This document shows positions 24,956-32,701 of a stretch of 64,000 nt of DNA, in pieces. Numbering within the stretch: the first letter of the stretch is position 1; each line of letters opens with the position of its first letter. The position numbers were made by a program, and so were the translations under genes. The notes beneath the pieces are model-generated. The model did no database searches, was not told where the DNA came from, and saw only the letters and a program-made list of their open reading frames with translations. The stretch comes from an uncultured Porphyromonadaceae bacterium (GTDB taxonomy: Bacteria; Bacteroidota; Bacteroidia; Bacteroidales; Coprobacteraceae), in NCBI GenBank assembly GCA_900545915.1, contig URAV01000007.1, positions 46,198 to 110,197 of the forward strand, read 5' to 3'.

Positions 24956-26164
24956 TTATTTCTTTTCAAGATTTATTTTGCGAGTCAGTGCTTCCAGATA
25001 ATAATAATCGGCGTAATTTAGAGGTACATCGATTTCACTGTGATGAGGGATACTTCCGACGGAATGCATCAGTACAAAATTTCCGTTTGTCCCTACAATC
25101 GCTAAATAAGCCGGACTGGATAACGATTCTATAATCTTATCTGCTGTCTTTTTATATTCTTTGGAATTGTCGTATGTGCTTAATTCGTATAAAGCCGAGG
25201 CGGTTACGGCAGCAGCAGATGCATCGCGCGGTTCGTTCGGGATATGAGGTGCATCGAAATCCCAATAGGGCACTAAATCCTCAGGCATGTTTTTATTATT
25301 GAATATAAAATCATAGACCTTTTGAGCCTGTTCCAGATATTTTTTGTCTTTTGTTTCACGGTAACATACGGTATAACCATACAAAGCCCATGCTTGTCCG
25401 CGAGCCCAAGAAGATTCATCTGCATATCCCTGTGCTGTTTGCCTGCTGCGTACACCGCCTTTTATTTTATCATAATCTACGACATGATAACAACTGTTAT
25501 CCGGACGGAAGTGATGCGCCAATGTCGTGTCGGCATGGCTGATCGCGATTTTACGGTATGTTGAGTCTCCGCTTAATTTAGTTGCTTCGAATAAAAGTTC
25601 GAGATTCATCATGTTATCGATAATAACAGGACACATCCAGCCTCTTGTCCCTTGCCATCCTCGGTCTTCATCCCATGATTGTATGACACCTGCAACCGGT
25701 CTGAATCGAGAGGATAGAGATTTTGCCGTTTCTATAATCACGTCTTTGTATGCGGGATTTCCCGTTAATCGATAAGCGTTTCCGTAACTGCAATAAATCA
25801 TAAAGCCTACGTCATGATGCCATTTGAGATATTTTACCGAGTCTAATGTTTCGGTGTACTTGATACCTAAGTCTTTCCATTTGTTATCGTTGGTGAGCTC
25901 GTACATGTACCACATTGTTCCGGGAAAAAATCCACTGGTCCAGTCATCTGCCGGAATATATTCGATTACACCGTTGTAGACCGTTCTTGGATTCAGAAAC
26001 TTTCCGGAATCTTCGATAATTTCGACCTGTCTTCCTATTTGTTGAGTTGCCGTTTCTATACCTTTCTGCACCGGATCGATTTGTCCTACTTGGTGTTCGG
26101 TGTTTTTCATGCAACTAAAAAGAAACAATAGTGATAAACCTGCAAAAAAGAGTGTCTTTTTCAT
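24956..26164 (-). CDS. Unsaturated glucuronyl hydrolase, GH88
   Basis: Cleaves the delta-4,5-unsaturated uronic acid from disaccharides and oligosaccharides made by lyases. The 402-residue protein is a lipoprotein (lipobox FLFSC, Cys18). The two catalytic aspartates known from Bacillus UGL (D88 and D149) correspond to D118 (HHDVGFM) and D183 (IIDNMMNLELL). Aromatic residues of the (alpha/alpha)6 barrel are present (WARGQAWALYGY). Together with three PL8 lyases it shows the PUL handles uronic-acid glycosaminoglycans. It is divergent from susC across 426 bp and is the first gene of the leftward group. Confidence 0.92.
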   Translation of the reverse strand: MKKTLFFAGLSLLFLFSCMKNTEHQVGQIDPVQKGIETATQQIGRQVEIIEDSGKFLNPRTVYNGVIEYIPADDWTSGFFPGTMWYMYELTNDNKWKDLGIKYTETLDSVKYLKWHHDVGFMIYCSYGNAYRLTGNPAYKDVIIETAKSLSSRFRPVAGVIQSWDEDRGWQGTRGWMCPVIIDNMMNLELLFEATKLSGDSTYRKIAISHADTTLAHHFRPDNSCYHVVDYDKIKGGVRSRQTAQGYADESSWARGQAWALYGYTVCYRETKDKKYLEQAQKVYDFIFNNKNMPEDLVPYWDFDAPHIPNEPRDASAAAVTASALYELSTYDNSKEYKKTADKIIESLSSPAYLAIVGTNGNFVLMHSVGSIPHHSEIDVPLNYADYYYLEALTRKINLEKK

Positions 26165-26339
26165 AGATGGGCTTTGTGTTTTTTGATTAGTTAATGTCTT
26201 GAATTATTTCTGGTGCTAAGATAATTCATAATGCTATTCGTCGATTCTTTTTTATACAAGAAGCGTGTCCTATATTCTTATATAGTTTGTATCAAAAAAA
26301 CGGGACTCCTTTTGAAGATTATTCAGAAAATATTAAAGA

Positions 26340-26367
26340 GTTCCATTTTTTATTTTATGGGCTATGC
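26340..26367 (+). promoter_or_regulatory. Candidate PUL operator, copy 1
   Basis: A 28-bp sequence repeated with one mismatch at 32606-32633. Its core is CCAT-N10-ATGG (an inverted repeat) with a T-rich middle, followed by GGCTATGC. It lies 176 bp from GH88 and 224 bp from susC. Proposed binding site for the AraC-domain regulator (inference). Confidence 0.55.
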
Positions 26368-26549
26368 TTGGTGCTGTAAACGTGTATATCTCATTTAAAT
26401 GTATCTATATTAGCCGAAAATTTAAAGTGTATAATAATTCCGAATTAATAGTATGAATATTTCCATGAAACACAAAAGTCCTCTTTTTTTTAATAATCGG
26501 TGGTTATTTTTTTCTCGATTTTAGGAAAAGAACAATGTAGAATACAATT

Positions 26550-26557
26550 TAGTTTTG
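26550..26557 (+). promoter_or_regulatory. -7 element for susC
   Basis: TAGTTTTG, full TAnnTTTG match, 34 bp before the susC ATG. No -33 TTTG at the right distance, as expected if an activator is needed. Confidence 0.55.
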
Positions 26558-26590
26558 AAACAATAACCCTAATCAATATCACCAAGACTC

Positions 26591-29500
26591 ATGAAGAAAA
26601 ATAAACTAAGGATTATCCTAGTGATGTTATGTGCTTTCGGTGCTTTGGCATTGCAGGCTCAAAAAAATGTGACCGGAACCGTAGTCGATCAGTCGGGTGC
26701 CGGACTTCCGGGTGTCAGTATTCTTGTAAAAGGTACTACAAAAGGTACAACAACTGATATAGACGGAAAGTTCGGTATTTCAGTACCGGATGGAAATGCA
26801 ATTCTCCGTTTTACTTTTTTGGGATTCGGAGCAATTGAACAGAAAGTAGATTTAAAGAAACCGATGACAGTCGTTATGAAAGAGACCTCTAAAGATTTGG
26901 ATGAGGTTGTTGTTGTCGGTTATCAAGAAGTTCGTCGTAAGGATTTGACAGGAGCAGTAGGGGAAGCTAATTTGGGGGATATATTGCAAACTCCGGTAGT
27001 TAGTTTTGACCAAGCTCTGGCAGGACGTATTGCCGGTGTCCAAGTTTCCTCTAATGAGGGTATGCCGGGATCGGCATTTAACATCGTGATTCGTGGAGGG
27101 AACTCCATAACTCAGGATAACTCTCCCTTGTTCGTCATTGATGGGTTTCCTGTAGAAGATGCTGATGCTGCGGCCCTAAATCCGAATGATATTGAGTCGA
27201 TGAACTTTTTGAAGGATGCTTCGGCTACGGCTATTTACGGAGCTCGGGGTGCAAATGGTGTCGTTATTATCACAACGAAAAAGGGACAAATCGGTAAACC
27301 CAAAATTTCTTATAATGGTAGTTTCAGCGTTTCTACGGTAACAAAGAAACTTGAGCTGATGGATGCTTATGAATTTGTAAGACTGCAGGAAGAGATACAA
27401 GGTGATTTGAGTTCTTCTTATTATAGTAATGGGCGAACACTCGAATCATATCGTAATTATCCCGATCAGTTTAAATGGCAGGATGATATTTTCCGGACAG
27501 CTTTTACCAATAATCATTACATCTCTTTGACCGGAGGAACAGCCGATACTCGTTATACTGCTTCATTATCGTATCTGAATCAGGAAGGTATTTTATTAAA
27601 TTCCGGATATCAACGTTTTCAGGGACGTTTTAGCCTTGACCAGCGAATAAGTCCGAAACTGAAAGTAAATGTTAATGGAAATTACGCCCGGGGAATAACG
27701 AATGGAGCTTCTCCGTCAGTTGCTTCGAGCAGTGCGACGAACAGTTTGTTTTATAGTGTTTGGGGATATCGGCCTGTAAGTTATGATGGAACCGATTTAC
27801 GTACGTTATTATGGGATCCGACCGTACCGACGAACAATGACTATCGTTTTAATCCGATTTTGTCTTTAGAGAATGAATATCGTCGTTTGATACAAGATGA
27901 TTTTCAAGCTAATGCATACGCTGAATATACATTTATTCCGGGATTGAAATTGAAAGTTTCCGGAAGTTATCGGTTGAAGAAACGTCAGAACGAACAGTTC
28001 AATAATTCGAAAACACGTTATGGTAATGCCACCCGTTCTGAAGGTGTCAATGCGTCGGTACGCCATTATGATGATCATAGCTGGGTAAATGAGAATGTAT
28101 TGAATTACTCTAAAGTATTTAAGCGTAAACATAATTTCTCGGCTATGGCGGCGGCTACGTTTCAAGGAAATTATTCTAATTACTTTAGAAACGATGTGCA
28201 GAATATCTCTCATGAAGATTTGGGCATGGCAGGTATGGACAACGGTATTCCAATATTATCCGAGTCTACTATCGGAGAAAATATGCTGATGTCTTATCTT
28301 GCCCGTGTAAATTATAACTACAATTCGAAATATTATATTACGGCTTCATTCCGAGCTGATGGTTCTTCTAAATTTTCTAAAGAAAATCGTTGGGGATATT
28401 TCCCTTCGGCATCTGTGGCATGGAGTTTTAACCGGGAAGATTTTATGGCTCCGTTCGAAGATTGGTTGTCTAACGGTAAATTGCGTTTAGGTTGGGGTGC
28501 TACGGGAAATAACCGTGTGTCGGATTTTGCCTCATTGGGACAGATGACTTCGAAAATTGCATTTGAATATCCTTTTGGGAACAGTTACCAGACTGCTTAT
28601 AAATTGACCGGTTTGGAAAACAAGAATTTAAAATGGGAAACGACCGAGCAGACTAATCTCGGACTCGATCTCGGGTTCTTTAACGACAGAGTAGCGCTTA
28701 CGGTAGATTTATATCATAAACTTACACGAGATTTGTTGCTTCAGGCCGATCTTCCTTATACGACCGGCTATGTATCTACCTATTTGAATGTCGGTAAAAT
28801 GCAGAATAGAGGTTTGGAAATAACATTGGAGACTACCAATATTCAGAATAAGAATTTTACGTGGACGACAAATTTCAATATTGCATTTAATCAAAGTAAG
28901 GTAAAAGAGCTTTCTCGTAATCAAGAAACATTGTTGAGTACGGTTACTTTTGATAATGCTTATAGTGCCGAGCCGTCTTATATCGCTCAGGTCGGTAAAC
29001 CGTTGGGGCTAATGTACGGATATATTTATGACGGGACTTATAAGTATGAAGATTTCGATGTATCGGGAGGTAATTACACTTTGAAGTCGAATGTTCCCAA
29101 TAATGGGAATGATCGTTCCACGATTCAGCCGGGAGATGCCAAATATGTCGATATAAACGGTGACGGAGTTGTCGATGATAATGACCGTACGATTATAGGA
29201 CGAGGGCAACCTATCCATACCGGAGGTTTCACGAATAATTTCAAATATAAAAATTTTGATCTGAATATTTTCTTTACTTGGTCATACGGGAATGACATTT
29301 TAAATGCGAACAGGTTATTATTCGATAACGGATTATGGAAAAGAGAAACCAATATGTTTGCTTCGTATGCCGATCGATGGACTCCGGAAAATCCGAATAG
29401 CGATATTCCCCGTGCGGCAAGTCAACCAAACGTATTTTCTTCACGTGTGATCGAAGACGGTTCTTATTTGCGTTTGAAATCTGTGACTTTGGGGTATAAT

Positions 29501-29701
29501 TTCCCTCAGAGAATCTTGAAAAAACTGATGTTGTCCAGTGCCCGGATATTTGTTTCCGGAGAAAATTTATGGACATGGACTTCTTATACAGGATATGATC
29601 CGGAAGTTTCTGTACGTAATTCTGCCTTGACTCCGGGTTTTGACTACTCGGCTTATCCTCGGGCTTATAACTTCTCAGTAGGCCTAAATGTTAGTTTTTA
29701 A
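26591..29701 (+). CDS. SusC/RagA-type TonB-dependent transporter
   Basis: Outer-membrane importer of oligosaccharides. The 1036-residue protein has a signal peptide (ALALQAQ), a carboxypeptidase-regulatory-like domain (about 27-105, NVTGTVVDQSGAGLPGVSI), a TonB-box region (DEVVVVGYQ), the plug (ALAGRIAGVQV, IYGARGANGVVIITT) and the barrel, ending VGLNVSF. It pairs with the SusD gene 22 bp downstream. There is no N-terminal anti-sigma-interacting (STN) domain, so control should be through the propeller regulator rather than an ECF sigma factor. Confidence 0.96.
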   Translation: MKKNKLRIILVMLCAFGALALQAQKNVTGTVVDQSGAGLPGVSILVKGTTKGTTTDIDGKFGISVPDGNAILRFTFLGFGAIEQKVDLKKPMTVVMKETSKDLDEVVVVGYQEVRRKDLTGAVGEANLGDILQTPVVSFDQALAGRIAGVQVSSNEGMPGSAFNIVIRGGNSITQDNSPLFVIDGFPVEDADAAALNPNDIESMNFLKDASATAIYGARGANGVVIITTKKGQIGKPKISYNGSFSVSTVTKKLELMDAYEFVRLQEEIQGDLSSSYYSNGRTLESYRNYPDQFKWQDDIFRTAFTNNHYISLTGGTADTRYTASLSYLNQEGILLNSGYQRFQGRFSLDQRISPKLKVNVNGNYARGITNGASPSVASSSATNSLFYSVWGYRPVSYDGTDLRTLLWDPTVPTNNDYRFNPILSLENEYRRLIQDDFQANAYAEYTFIPGLKLKVSGSYRLKKRQNEQFNNSKTRYGNATRSEGVNASVRHYDDHSWVNENVLNYSKVFKRKHNFSAMAAATFQGNYSNYFRNDVQNISHEDLGMAGMDNGIPILSESTIGENMLMSYLARVNYNYNSKYYITASFRADGSSKFSKENRWGYFPSASVAWSFNREDFMAPFEDWLSNGKLRLGWGATGNNRVSDFASLGQMTSKIAFEYPFGNSYQTAYKLTGLENKNLKWETTEQTNLGLDLGFFNDRVALTVDLYHKLTRDLLLQADLPYTTGYVSTYLNVGKMQNRGLEITLETTNIQNKNFTWTTNFNIAFNQSKVKELSRNQETLLSTVTFDNAYSAEPSYIAQVGKPLGLMYGYIYDGTYKYEDFDVSGGNYTLKSNVPNNGNDRSTIQPGDAKYVDINGDGVVDDNDRTIIGRGQPIHTGGFTNNFKYKNFDLNIFFTWSYGNDILNANRLLFDNGLWKRETNMFASYADRWTPENPNSDIPRAASQPNVFSSRVIEDGSYLRLKSVTLGYNFPQRILKKLMLSSARIFVSGENLWTWTSYTGYDPEVSVRNSALTPGFDYSAYPRAYNFSVGLNVSF

Positions 29702-29723
29702 CCGATAAAATCCGAATTTGAAA

Positions 29724-31472
29724 ATGAAAACAATTAAAAATATATTTTGGGGCAGCACAATGTTATTGTTCACTGCTTGTAATTTCTTAGAAACTACTCC
29801 GAGTGATTTCATTAATCCGGATGATTTTTATAAAGATGACACGGAGGCATTTATGGGACTTACAGGGATTTACAATACTCTGAACAGTTCGAGCGGTTAT
29901 GGTGAAAAATATTATCAGGCAATAGGTACGGACGATCTTACTTATTATTATACTTCCAGTACGGCAGAGGTAGGATTGCCTAATAATAATTATACAGCGA
30001 ATGATGCTGATTTGGCTTCTATTTGGCAGGGCTTGTATGAAGGAATTAATAATGCCAATTATTTCCTTGAACGAATAACCGATTCTCCGGTAAGCGAGGC
30101 GAATAAAAAAATGTATCGGGGAGAAGCAACTTTTTTAAGGGCTTATTTCTATTTCCTTTTGGCTCAAAGTTGGGGAGACGTACCTTTGATTACGACAGCT
30201 CAGACCAATACCGATAATTACGTGCCGAATATAAAGGTGACTTCTCAAGCTGAAGTATTGAAATTTGTAACAGATGAAATGGAAAAAGTCCTTACCGATG
30301 AAGAAAATTATTCAATAGGTACGATACAGGTCGTGGGAGCCGGGCGTGTAAGCCGTTCGGCAGTAAAAGGGATTCTTGCCCGTGTATATTTGAAGAGAGC
30401 CGGTTGGCCGACAAATGAGACCGAACTGTATTCGAAAGCTAAATATTGGGCGGGAGAGGTTATCCATCCGCAGGACGGATCGATGACTCACGCGTTGAAT
30501 ATGGAAGGTTATGCCCAAGTATTTAAGAATCTGGCGACAGACGTTTATGATCCGGAGGAATCGATATGGGAAGTCGAATTTAAAGGTAATCGTCAGGATT
30601 CTCATACGAATGCCGGACGTATCGGTAGCTTGATCTGCGGTATTCAGAATGCGGATGTGCTTCAGACTTCTTTGGGATATAGTTATGGCCGGTATTGTGT
30701 AACTCCGGGTTTGTGGGATTTATATAATGACCTTGACGGAGACGGAGAGCCGGAACTGATTTCTACAAAAGATGAAGATGATCCTTTAAATGAGAAGTAT
30801 AATAAAGATGAGCGTAGAGATTGGAATATAGCTCCTTATCGATTCCAAAAAAGAGATGATGCGACGGTTTATTGGAAAAAAAATTGGGAATATATAGGAG
30901 ATGTGAAACTGAATAATAATGGAGAACCGGATTTAAAAGATGGACAAAAGCAATATGCTACACGTACGCAATATATCGAAAGAAATGCCGGTAAGTTCCG
31001 TCGGGAATATGAGTTGGTAACTCCTCGCGATAAAAATTATACACCGATTAATTTCCCGCTGCTGCGTTATTCCGATGTGTTATTGATGTATGCCGAAGCA
31101 CAAAATCAGGCAGACGGATCGCCTTCTGTCGAATCGATCGGCTATGTGAATGATGTTCGTCGTCGTGCTAAAGCTGATGAAGTCAATATTACAGATCCTC
31201 AGGATTTTCAGCGTTTGATTGAAGATGAACGAGGTCGGGAACTTTGTTTTGAAGGTTTACGCAAAATGGATTTGATCCGTTGGGGTAAATATAAGAAGGC
31301 AATGGAAAAAGTCAGTCTGTATGCAACTGATTCTCGTTGGTCGAGCGGTCGGCAATATTTGCTGATATATGCGACGAACGGTGCAACATCGGATAGGTAT
31401 CAATGGTTACCTATTCCTACTCGGGAACTCGGACTGAATAATTTGTTACAGCAGAATCAAGCGTGGAGATAA
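29724..31472 (+). CDS. SusD/RagB-type glycan-binding lipoprotein
   Basis: Surface lipoprotein that caps SusC and binds the glycan. About 582 residues with lipobox LLFTAC, then the SusD pattern NFLETTPSDFINPDDFYKDD. Helical TPR-like segments and the C-terminal region RRRAKADEVNITD...ERGRELCFEGLRKMDLIRWG, characteristic of SusD/RagB, are present. The ATG at 29724 was chosen over TTG 29718. It lies between susC and a SusE-position lipoprotein gene. Confidence 0.95.
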   Translation: MKTIKNIFWGSTMLLFTACNFLETTPSDFINPDDFYKDDTEAFMGLTGIYNTLNSSSGYGEKYYQAIGTDDLTYYYTSSTAEVGLPNNNYTANDADLASIWQGLYEGINNANYFLERITDSPVSEANKKMYRGEATFLRAYFYFLLAQSWGDVPLITTAQTNTDNYVPNIKVTSQAEVLKFVTDEMEKVLTDEENYSIGTIQVVGAGRVSRSAVKGILARVYLKRAGWPTNETELYSKAKYWAGEVIHPQDGSMTHALNMEGYAQVFKNLATDVYDPEESIWEVEFKGNRQDSHTNAGRIGSLICGIQNADVLQTSLGYSYGRYCVTPGLWDLYNDLDGDGEPELISTKDEDDPLNEKYNKDERRDWNIAPYRFQKRDDATVYWKKNWEYIGDVKLNNNGEPDLKDGQKQYATRTQYIERNAGKFRREYELVTPRDKNYTPINFPLLRYSDVLLMYAEAQNQADGSPSVESIGYVNDVRRRAKADEVNITDPQDFQRLIEDERGRELCFEGLRKMDLIRWGKYKKAMEKVSLYATDSRWSSGRQYLLIYATNGATSDRYQWLPIPTRELGLNNLLQQNQAWR

Positions 31473-31491
31473 ACTTTAAATACGGAAAATT

Positions 31492-32514
31492 ATGAAAATC
31501 AGAAATTCAATCTATATATTGGCTGTCGGCGCATTTTTAGTTTCTTGTAATGATTTGGATGTGGATGACAGTGTTGACTTCAACGTCTCTTTAGCTTCCG
31601 ATAATACATACGAGGCAGGAGATCCGGTCGTATTTAATTTTGACGGAAATCCGGATTATATAACTTGGTGGTCTGGAGAAGAAGGACATAAATATGCGAA
31701 TCGGGAACGTACCGAATTACCTTTGGAGGAGATAGAATCTGTGACTTTAAGTTTTGAGACACAAGCTCGTTACGGAAAAGTTACCAATACATTGTCTCTT
31801 TTTGTCGGTGATTTCCCGGGATTAAGTAAAGATGTTGCTACAGATGATTCTCGTGTTGCCGATTTTGAGTCTGATGCTACTTTACTGAGTGGTAACGGGG
31901 AACTATTGGAAAGTAAATTCTCAAACAGGACGGCGACTTCTTTCGACCTTACACCTTACAGTACTTCCGAGATGACTCTCGCTTTTCATTATAAAGCAGA
32001 TTTTGATGGAACAAGTGCTTTAAAAAGGTGGGATTTTTATAGTGTAGCTATAAAAACAATCTACAAGAATGGAAATACTACAACGTTGGGCTTATCAGAT
32101 TTAGGATTACAAACGTTTGACCGCAATCCGAATACAAATCCTAAACATGCACAACAGGGAGATCCCTATTTTGATAACAGTTCCAGAACTTCTTCTTGTA
32201 CGGGAGTGTGGGATTTGCGTTCATCATTGACACGGGTAAATAGCTTTATGTATCTTGGTGGAGGTACTAATGAAACAGACTATACCAATAATGCAGATGA
32301 TTGGTTGTTTACCAAGTCCTTAAAATTCAATACTTGCGATCCGGATGAAAATAGCGGAGTCCTGAAAAATATAAATGTGCGACTTCCTTCGTATTCCTAT
32401 GTTTATACTCAGTCGGGCACATATACTGTAACTTTTATTGCCGGAAATCAAAATGTTTATGGATCGGCACGTACGATTAAGGAAGTGACTTTCACTATTA
32501 AGGAAAAAGAATAA
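31492..32514 (+). CDS. SusE-position surface lipoprotein (DUF5017-like)
   Basis: A 340-residue lipoprotein (GAFLVSC) placed 19 bp after susD, where surface glycan-binding proteins are usually encoded. The N-terminal region (VVFNFDGNPDYITWWSGEEGHKY) resembles the PKD-like DUF5017 type; the rest is beta-rich and ends EVTFTIKEKE. It probably binds the polymer at the cell surface. Ligand not shown by sequence. A strong terminator follows. Confidence 0.75.
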   Translation: MKIRNSIYILAVGAFLVSCNDLDVDDSVDFNVSLASDNTYEAGDPVVFNFDGNPDYITWWSGEEGHKYANRERTELPLEEIESVTLSFETQARYGKVTNTLSLFVGDFPGLSKDVATDDSRVADFESDATLLSGNGELLESKFSNRTATSFDLTPYSTSEMTLAFHYKADFDGTSALKRWDFYSVAIKTIYKNGNTTTLGLSDLGLQTFDRNPNTNPKHAQQGDPYFDNSSRTSSCTGVWDLRSSLTRVNSFMYLGGGTNETDYTNNADDWLFTKSLKFNTCDPDENSGVLKNINVRLPSYSYVYTQSGTYTVTFIAGNQNVYGSARTIKEVTFTIKEKE

Positions 32515-32537
32515 CCTTGACTATGCTTATTATAATT

Positions 32538-32573
32538 AAGGACTGCATCTTCTGTGTGCAGTCCTTTTCTTTT
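32538..32573 (+). terminator. Terminator after the susCD operon
   Basis: Stem AAGGACTGCA/TGCAGTCCTT (10 bp, 9-nt loop) then TTCTTTTCTT. It ends the susC-susD-lipoprotein operon 24 bp after the last stop. Confidence 0.85.
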
Positions 32574-32605
32574 CTTCGGGAAATTGAATCCGGGTTATTG
32601 AAATT

Positions 32606-32633
32606 GTTCCATTTTTTATTTTATGGGATATGC
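32606..32633 (+). promoter_or_regulatory. Candidate PUL operator, copy 2
   Basis: 27 of 28 bases equal those at 26340-26367, including CCAT-N10-ATGG. It lies 40 bp after the susCD terminator and 68 bp before the lyase B ATG. A 7-of-8 -7 box (GATATTTG, 32672-32679) follows 38 bp later. This placement fits an activator site for a second PUL promoter. Confidence 0.6.
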
Positions 32634-32701
32634 AGAGCTTTTTATCATTTCGGGTTTTCATCTTTAATAAAGATATTTGCATCAAACGAAAAACACTCTC
32701 T

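Larger units (their letters stand above)
26165..26590. promoter_or_regulatory. Divergent PUL control region
   Basis: 426 bp between GH88 (leftward) and susC (rightward), AT-rich, without an open frame. It contains the 28-bp operator-like repeat at 26340-26367, roughly mid-way between the two genes, and a -7 box TAGTTTTG at 26550-26557 for susC. Confidence 0.6.

Noticed and set aside
32630..32701. 24-codon N-terminal extension of lyase B.
   Set aside because: It lies over the operator copy and promoter, and the signal peptide begins at 32702.
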